From Candidatus Hikarchaeia archaeon HikBin5 (lineage in GTDB: Archaea; Halobacteriota; Halobacteria; Halobacteriales; Hikarchaeaceae): a stretch of DNA of 48,286 nt. A program made the position numbers and the translations under genes. Location: positions 1 to 48,286 of the forward strand of contig WTZU01000008.1 of NCBI GenBank assembly GCA_009889625.1. The letters run 5' to 3'. Positions 43,636-48,286 of this stretch are shown here, in pieces. The stretch's first letter is position 1; every line of letters starts with the position of its first letter. Below the pieces are notes generated by a model. It made no database searches and was not told where the DNA came from. It saw only the letters and a list, made by a program, of their open reading frames with translations.

Positions 43636-44979
43636 ATGACTGATTTGGAGAACAAAGGGAAATGGGTCATAATATTTGGTATTGTTTTTTTTGTTTCGGC
43701 CATGGTATTGAGTTTTATGTTCGCCCCAGTGATGAGTGCAGATTCCAATCAAGAAAGAGTAACAATAATTGGGTCACAAGGGGGAGGACCTGGGTGGCAT
43801 GAATTGGGTAGTGTATATTTATTAGAAGGTGCCGAGCAAAGATGGAAAGAAGATAGTGCAGATAGTTATTTTGATGTAACAGTTTTAGAAGATGGTAGAA
43901 TATTAGTAGGATTTATGCATAGCGGATATTCTGATTGTGAATTGAAAGAAGGAGACTGCGTCCACACGGGGTTTAGAATCATAGAGGGTGGAGAAGATCC
44001 GAAAGTGGTTGAAGAATATAGCTTCGAGGTAAGGACGAGAAAGGATAGTGAAGTTCATGCCGTGAGTGTACTTTCTTCTGGAGAATTTCTAATATCTGAT
44101 ATGGACCTAGAACGTGTGTTTACTGTGAAAGATGAAGAGGTTACATGGAGTTGGGAGGCGAAGTCTATTTATGATGAACCGAAAGATCCTACAAGGCGAG
44201 ATTGGCTTCATATAAACGATGTAGATGTTATAGGAGAGGGGAGATATCTAGTTTCGGTGAGAAATGCCAATCAAATTCTAATAATCGAGAGAGACCAAGG
44301 AGTAATCGAGATTATAAATAAAGATTATGATGATGAAGACGATGATAGTTGTAAGAGAATGGGAGCACTAGAAGACACAAATGGTGATGGAAATATACGA
44401 TGTGGAGATCCAGATATACTTAATCACCAACATAATCCTCAGTGGTTGGGAGAAGGGAAGATATTGGTGGCAGATAGTGATAACGATCGAATTGTGGAAT
44501 TGAATAGAAATGAAGTGGGTAAGTGGGAGCCGGTGTGGGCCCTTTATGAAGCAGGAGGGATTGAATTAAATTGGCCTAGAGATGCAGATAAATTGCCGAA
44601 TGGTAATATACTGATTACAGACACATTAAACAAGAGGATTATAGAAGTAGATTCTGATGGAGAGATTGTGTGGGGAGTGTGGACTCAGCATATCCCATAT
44701 GAAGCGGATCGATTACCATATGGGGAAATAAGTGGGATAGACGAACTATGCGGAAATGGAGAATGTCAGGGATTTGAAATAAGAAATCATAGGAATTCAG
44801 AGGAGACCATAGAGATAGAATCAAGGGGCTCAAAAATTCCTTTAATTTCGGATTTGTTGTTCATAGTGAGAGTGGTATTCCCAGAAATTCCATATTGGTT
44901 CAAAGAACTGCAATTGATTGCCACAATGATATCAATATTCCTGATAGCAAGTGGGTGGAAAATGAAGAAGACGGGATGA
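43636..44979 (+). CDS. Arylsulfotransferase (ASST)-like membrane-anchored beta-propeller
   Basis: A 447-residue protein with an N-terminal helix (about 9-30), a large extracytoplasmic propeller, and a C-terminal pair of hydrophobic stretches (about 395-440). Blade repeats are seen in DVTVLEDGRILVGF, HAVSVLSSGEFLISD, NPQWLGEGKILVADSDNDRI and DADKLPNGNILITDTLNKRI, and His residues (HINDVDV, NHQHNPQW) are spaced as in ASST-like proteins. A DYDDEDDDSC segment may bind calcium. True arylsulfate sulfotransferase activity is doubtful; a lectin-like or NHL-type role is also possible. Paired Cys residues near 370 suggest disulfides outside the cell. Confidence 0.75.
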   Translation: MTDLENKGKWVIIFGIVFFVSAMVLSFMFAPVMSADSNQERVTIIGSQGGGPGWHELGSVYLLEGAEQRWKEDSADSYFDVTVLEDGRILVGFMHSGYSDCELKEGDCVHTGFRIIEGGEDPKVVEEYSFEVRTRKDSEVHAVSVLSSGEFLISDMDLERVFTVKDEEVTWSWEAKSIYDEPKDPTRRDWLHINDVDVIGEGRYLVSVRNANQILIIERDQGVIEIINKDYDDEDDDSCKRMGALEDTNGDGNIRCGDPDILNHQHNPQWLGEGKILVADSDNDRIVELNRNEVGKWEPVWALYEAGGIELNWPRDADKLPNGNILITDTLNKRIIEVDSDGEIVWGVWTQHIPYEADRLPYGEISGIDELCGNGECQGFEIRNHRNSEETIEIESRGSKIPLISDLLFIVRVVFPEIPYWFKELQLIATMISIFLIASGWKMKKTG

Positions 44980-44987
44980 GAAACTTT

Positions 44988-45749
44988 CTATTTTTTACCG
45001 CGTGCGGCAGAAATTGATCTTGCAATCATTCCTGCTTGGGCGCCTGCGATGAAACCGGCATCTATGTTTACAGTTGTAAGTACTGCGCACGATTGTAGCA
45101 TACTAGTCAGGGCCGCTTCTCCAGATCCGCCGAAACCATAACCAGTAGAAACGGGCAACCCAATTACGGGGGTATCTACAAGTCCTGCGACTAGTGATGG
45201 TAAAGTGCCCTCGCGTCCTGCGGCAACAATTGCTACATCTGCAGATCTAATGAGTTCAATTTGATCTAGTAATCTATGTAAACCTGCGACACCGACATCA
45301 TTTATTTGGACTATATTTGCACCCATTTCGGAGGCGATTATGGCGGCCTCTTCGGCGATAGGACGATCACTAGTTCCTGCAGTTACTATTGCGACAGTGG
45401 CATTGAGAGTGGGAGATTCAAATTCAGAGGTCTTTGCTATTATTGTCCGGGAGAGAGGATGGGACTTTACTTTGATTGATTGTGGGAAATGTTCTTGGAT
45501 TGCCTTTTGAATTTCAGGAGTTGTCCTAGTGACAATTGCCCGCCCAATTGTTTCTATCGCTATGGAAGCAAATGTTATTATTTCTTCCATAGTTTTACCG
45601 TCGCATAGAATACCTTCAGGTACGCCGTGCCTATGTTCTCTAGCTGTATCAAACCTACCAGCTTCGCTAGTGGCATATCCTAATAATTTTGCTTCGGCTT
45701 CGGCGATAGTAATTTTACCATCGGATAGGTCTTGAAGCACATCATGCAT
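44988..45749 (-). CDS. larB: LarB-family nickel-pincer cofactor synthase (AIR carboxylase-like)
   Basis: A 253-residue protein. The C-terminal domain has the PurE-like fold (VAIVTAGTSDRPIAEEAAI, VAIVAAGREGTLPSLVAGL, DTPVIGLPVSTGYG). The N-terminal part (ITIAEAEAKLLGYATSEAGRFDTAREHRHGVPEG) is the LarB-specific extension. LarB carboxylates and hydrolyses nicotinic acid adenine dinucleotide in the first step of the nickel-pincer cofactor of lactate racemase-type enzymes. LarC, LarE and a LarA-type enzyme are not in the window. The ATG at 45749 gives MHDVLQDL. Confidence 0.88.
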   Translation of the reverse strand: MHDVLQDLSDGKITIAEAEAKLLGYATSEAGRFDTAREHRHGVPEGILCDGKTMEEIITFASIAIETIGRAIVTRTTPEIQKAIQEHFPQSIKVKSHPLSRTIIAKTSEFESPTLNATVAIVTAGTSDRPIAEEAAIIASEMGANIVQINDVGVAGLHRLLDQIELIRSADVAIVAAGREGTLPSLVAGLVDTPVIGLPVSTGYGFGGSGEAALTSMLQSCAVLTTVNIDAGFIAGAQAGMIARSISAARGKK

Positions 45750-45811
45750 GCATAACTAAAAGTGCCCTTGATACTCGTAATTATCGCTTTGTGTTTTAGA
45801 TTATGAAGGGG

Positions 45812-47866
45812 TTAGTTTTCAGTCCTCATGAGCTCGATCTGAGTTACTACATCCAAGGGCGGATTATCGCCATTTAGTGCATTTATGAGTACATTCGACT
45901 CTTCTGGTGTGAAGAAATTTTGGCATATAATTTTACCGAGAGATGTTGCTTTTTGACCAGATACTAGACCAAATTTAATGAGGTTTTTCAATGCTAGTTC
46001 TGTTTGAATTTCTCCAATCATGGAAGAGTTGAGTTGAGCAAATTGGTCAGGTGCTACGACTATGTTGGCGAGGGTTTCACTCATTGCGGTTTGTTCGTCA
46101 TAGGAAATATATACATTGTCGACATCACTAGTAAGTAGTTCAAATGCCACTTGGTCTTCAGTTCGGCGCATGGTATTTGAATAAACCCTTCCTGGTTCCA
46201 CCAGTAGATAGATTAAGCCTTTGTCGTGATAGCTAGGACGTCCAGCTCTACCTTGCATTTGTTGGAATTCATGGGGAGTCAGCCAACTAGTTCCCATTGC
46301 TAGTGAATCAAAAATAACTTGGGATGCTGGGAAATCTACTCCAGCAGATAGAGCAGCAGTGGTGACTACTGCAGCTATTTTTCCTTCGCTGAATCTGTGT
46401 TCAATTGTTTTTCTTTGGTGGTGGTCCAAACCTGCATGGTAAGGCGCAGAAGAGGATGTTAATTTATTAGATATATCGTGACATCTTTGTCGAGAATTGG
46501 TGAATATTATTGTTTGTCCTAAGTATCCACTTGAAGATTTATTGATAAATTCACGTTCGATAAGTTCATTTATCAAGTGGGGTTTCTGACCAGGAAGAGA
46601 AAATGCTATATGGCGGTGGAGAGGAATTGTGCGAGTATTAAATTCAATGGTGGTTGCTTTCAAGGCAGACCCAAGGTGATTTGGGTTACCCACAGTTGCG
46701 GACAGATAGATCCATTGGGTTCCGCTGTTAAATTTGGTACAATGGTGTTTCAAACGTGTGATAAGTCCATCTATTCCATGCCCTCTAGATTGGTCCGCCA
46801 ACATATGGATTTCATCGATTACAATGGTTCCGACATTAGAGAGATCTTTATGAGTTCTAAGAGTGTGATCTATACCTTCATAGGTTCCTACGATGACATC
46901 TGCGTTGGGATTGAAAGGGTAAGAATCCCCTCGGACTCGGCTTGATCCCACTCTAAGAGAGATATTGAGCAGATGTCCATAATGTTTTTTGAAACTGTCG
47001 TATTTCTGATTGGCAAGTGCGACCAGGGGGACTAAAAATAAAAATTTCCCACCCCCATTGAGGGCCCTGTTGATGCCTGCTATTTCCCCAATTAAGGTTT
47101 TCCCAGTCCCGGTGGAACTAATTATCAATTGGTCGGATCCGGTCAATAGCCCATGCTGGAGAGAAAGATTTTGAATCGGTTGTAACTCCTCGAATCTCGC
47201 GAGAAGAGATTCCCTGAGATGTTCATGGATATCAAGATCCCCAATGTCAATAGAATCGATGGATGATATTTCAGATTGTATTTGATCAAAAGCTGTGAGG
47301 CCGGGGTCGAGTTCTCCAGAAAATGTTTTTTTTACATGATCTAGATCTTGTAAATCCATGAGTATTTTTTGAAGGTGGTTTTTAGTTGATTTAGACCAGT
47401 TTCCATTTGGAGAATAGTCAGATTCTAGCTCCGAAAGGGCGCATGATAAGCAGATTTCATGAAAATGAGAAACAATAACATTAGAAGCAACAAGTGGAGA
47501 AAAATGACCTTTTGAAGAGCAATGGTGACAGGTTCGAACGACCTCTGCCTGAAGTCCATAACTATGTAAAAGGGATTTAATCTCCGCCCTCATTTCCTTT
47601 TTTGTTTGACTCGATATTCTTATTTTTTTTGCTTTCCGTCCTATATCAATAAAATCCTCGGGTCGGCGTAGTTGTTCTTTGGTCCGTCCTTGTATTCTAA
47701 ATCTTAGAGGTCTTGGACCTGCCTTTGTTTCTTTGAGTTCTAGAACGGATTTGAATAGTACTTCCCCATTATGAAATCCAGATACCAGATAATCAGAATT
47801 TTTTGAATGCAAAAACAACGTGAAATCTTGGCGGCTAGGGGCCACAATAGTGGATAGGATGTCCAT
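45812..47866 (-). CDS. Ski2-like DEAD/DEAH superfamily 2 helicase with zinc motif
   Basis: A 684-residue helicase of a haloarchaeal type. An N-terminal domain (about 1-110) precedes a Cys pair CHHCSSKG and a CLSC pair (about 112-143), a likely zinc site. Helicase motifs are Q-like GLLTGSDQLI, I STGTGKTLIGE, II DEIHML, III SATVGNP, V-type AALSAGVDFPASQVI and VI QMQGRAGRPS. The C-terminal ~130 residues are helical. The arrangement fits RNA or DNA unwinding, with the substrate unproven. Start is ATG 47866. It stands alone; larB is 62 bp downstream on the same strand. Confidence 0.88.
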   Translation of the reverse strand: MDILSTIVAPSRQDFTLFLHSKNSDYLVSGFHNGEVLFKSVLELKETKAGPRPLRFRIQGRTKEQLRRPEDFIDIGRKAKKIRISSQTKKEMRAEIKSLLHSYGLQAEVVRTCHHCSSKGHFSPLVASNVIVSHFHEICLSCALSELESDYSPNGNWSKSTKNHLQKILMDLQDLDHVKKTFSGELDPGLTAFDQIQSEISSIDSIDIGDLDIHEHLRESLLARFEELQPIQNLSLQHGLLTGSDQLIISSTGTGKTLIGEIAGINRALNGGGKFLFLVPLVALANQKYDSFKKHYGHLLNISLRVGSSRVRGDSYPFNPNADVIVGTYEGIDHTLRTHKDLSNVGTIVIDEIHMLADQSRGHGIDGLITRLKHHCTKFNSGTQWIYLSATVGNPNHLGSALKATTIEFNTRTIPLHRHIAFSLPGQKPHLINELIEREFINKSSSGYLGQTIIFTNSRQRCHDISNKLTSSSAPYHAGLDHHQRKTIEHRFSEGKIAAVVTTAALSAGVDFPASQVIFDSLAMGTSWLTPHEFQQMQGRAGRPSYHDKGLIYLLVEPGRVYSNTMRRTEDQVAFELLTSDVDNVYISYDEQTAMSETLANIVVAPDQFAQLNSSMIGEIQTELALKNLIKFGLVSGQKATSLGKIICQNFFTPEESNVLINALNGDNPPLDVVTQIELMRTEN

Positions 47867-47981
47867 TTATATGAGAGTTTTCTATTTTCAAGATTGAGGC
47901 AGGTTTAATCGAGTGACAGCTTGGATCTGGGTATTCGGATTGATTCGTGTGAGTAATATTTTTTAAGTTGAGTATGGGGAG

Positions 47982-48023
47982 AAGCTTTATATTTTTTAGA
48001 TGCGTTACTTGAATCTATGCCCA
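47982..48023 (+). repeat. 42-bp direct repeat, copy 1 (promoter plus start codon)
   Basis: An exact match to 48073-48114, offset by 91 bp. It includes a TATA box (TTTATATT, 47986-47993) centred 27 bp before ATG 48017, so it contains a complete leaderless promoter and the first codons ATG-CCC. Confidence 0.9.
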
Positions 48024-48103
48024 GCTATTTGGGTAGTGGCCACCACAATCTGGGTATGGCTAAAAAGGGAGTAAGCTTTATATTTTTTAGATGCGTTACT
48101 TGA
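48017..48103 (+). CDS. 28-residue mini-ORF between the two promoter copies (uncertain)
   Basis: ATG 48017 from the first repeat opens a frame of 28 codons (begins MPSYLGSGHHNLG) that ends with TGA at 48101-48103 inside the second repeat, 4 nt before the oxidoreductase ATG. The 49-bp insert carries an imperfect internal repeat (TTTGGGTAGTGGC / TCTGGGTA-TGGC) and the palindrome GTGGCCAC. It is not recognised as a protein. It may be translated as a leader peptide, or be debris of a duplication. Confidence 0.3.
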   Translation: MPSYLGSGHHNLGMAKKGVSFIFFRCVT

Positions 48104-48114
48104 ATCTATGCCCA
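48073..48114 (+). repeat. 42-bp direct repeat, copy 2 (promoter plus start codon)
   Basis: The second exact copy, beginning at AAGCTTTATATTTTTT. Its ATG (48108) starts the FAD-dependent oxidoreductase. The TATA spacing is the same 27 bp as in copy 1. Confidence 0.9.
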
Positions 48115-48286
48115 AAATCGCAATTATAGGAGGCGGAATTGCAGGTGCCAGCATAGCATATCATCTATCGAAAAGGGGGAGTTTTTCAGTGGATGTTTAC
48201 GAACGGGGAGAATTACTTTCGGAAACCACTAGTAGATCCGCTGCGGTGTTTGGTCACTACGGAAATGCTACTGAAGTAAAAATGAA
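48108..48286 (+). CDS. FAD-dependent oxidoreductase (DAO family), 3' end outside the window
   Basis: The first 59 codons of a flavoprotein. MPKIAIIGGGIAGASIAYHL is the FAD-binding GxGxxG-type Rossmann start, followed by an acidic strand end (VDVYERG) and TTSRSAAVFGHYGN, a DAO/sarcosine oxidase-like loop. It probably deaminates or oxidises an amino acid or amine, with the substrate unknown from this piece. It is transcribed from the second copy of a duplicated promoter. Confidence 0.85.
   Translation, partial: MPKIAIIGGGIAGASIAYHLSKRGSFSVDVYERGELLSETTSRSAAVFGHYGNATEVKM

Noticed and set aside
1-48286. CRISPR array, insertion sequence, integrase or defence island
   Set aside because: No short regularly spaced repeats, no transposase or integrase motifs and no restriction or Cas proteins were seen; the tRNA-Leu at the edge has no attached integrase in view.

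Overview
This window looks like a chromosome fragment of an archaeon related to Halobacteria. The evidence is gene content and order: CetZ next to cofC/cofG/cofH, the two-protein archaeosine system (ArcTGT plus ArcS) with RaSEA, TrmY/Pus10, SecF-SecD, aIF5B/PRC-barrel/NOB1/Pgi, S19e/PDCD5/ThiL, a DUF7123-like wHTH protein, and class I LysRS. Many first genes have a TATA box about 25-30 nt before the ATG and no Shine-Dalgarno, as in leaderless haloarchaeal transcripts. However, the DNA is AT-rich and the proteins lack the strong acidity of salt-in haloarchaea. A non-extreme relative such as marine group IV ('Hikarchaeia') is my best guess. That placement is inference and no 16S gene is present.

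Layout. 1-75: 3' part of a tRNA-Leu(UAA). 100-4848: a mixed metabolic block (UbiD-family decarboxylase, divergent ornithine cyclodeaminase-family protein, VOC protein, thymidylate kinase, NDUFA9-like SDR). 5056-10091: CetZ, a membrane protein and coenzyme F420 genes (cofC, cofG, then convergent cofH). 10112-16037: archaeosine genes (RaSEA, ArcS, ArcTGT), split by an amidohydrolase-Rieske pair on the other strand. 16168-20360: an HyuA-type protein without HyuB, a degenerate URO-D-like protein and an OFA-type MFS carrier. 20416-33299: TrmY, Pus10, RNase HII, SecD/SecF, PepF, arginine decarboxylase, aIF5B, PRC-barrel, NOB1, CPBP protease, Pgi and an unknown four-helix membrane protein. 33472-45749: HisRS, PDCD5, S19e, ThiL, an M50 protease, the DUF7123-like protein, MobB-MoaE fusion, UMP kinase, LysRS, a PDZ-M50 protease, an ASST-like propeller and LarB. 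45812-47866: a Ski2-like helicase. 47982-48286: a duplicated 42-bp promoter plus start codon in front of a truncated FAD oxidoreductase gene.

How the genes fit together. Two tRNA-modification modules are present: archaeosine at position 15 and m1-pseudouridine at position 54. The F420 genes provide FO and the CofC step. Core translation, export and nucleotide genes form the conserved backbone. The catabolic-looking genes (UbiD, OCD, amidohydrolase, Rieske, HyuA, URO-D-like, MFS, FAD oxidoreductase) sit as islands between backbone blocks and are the likely accessory content. No CRISPR array, transposase, integrase or defence system was seen, and no gap between genes exceeds 300 bases.
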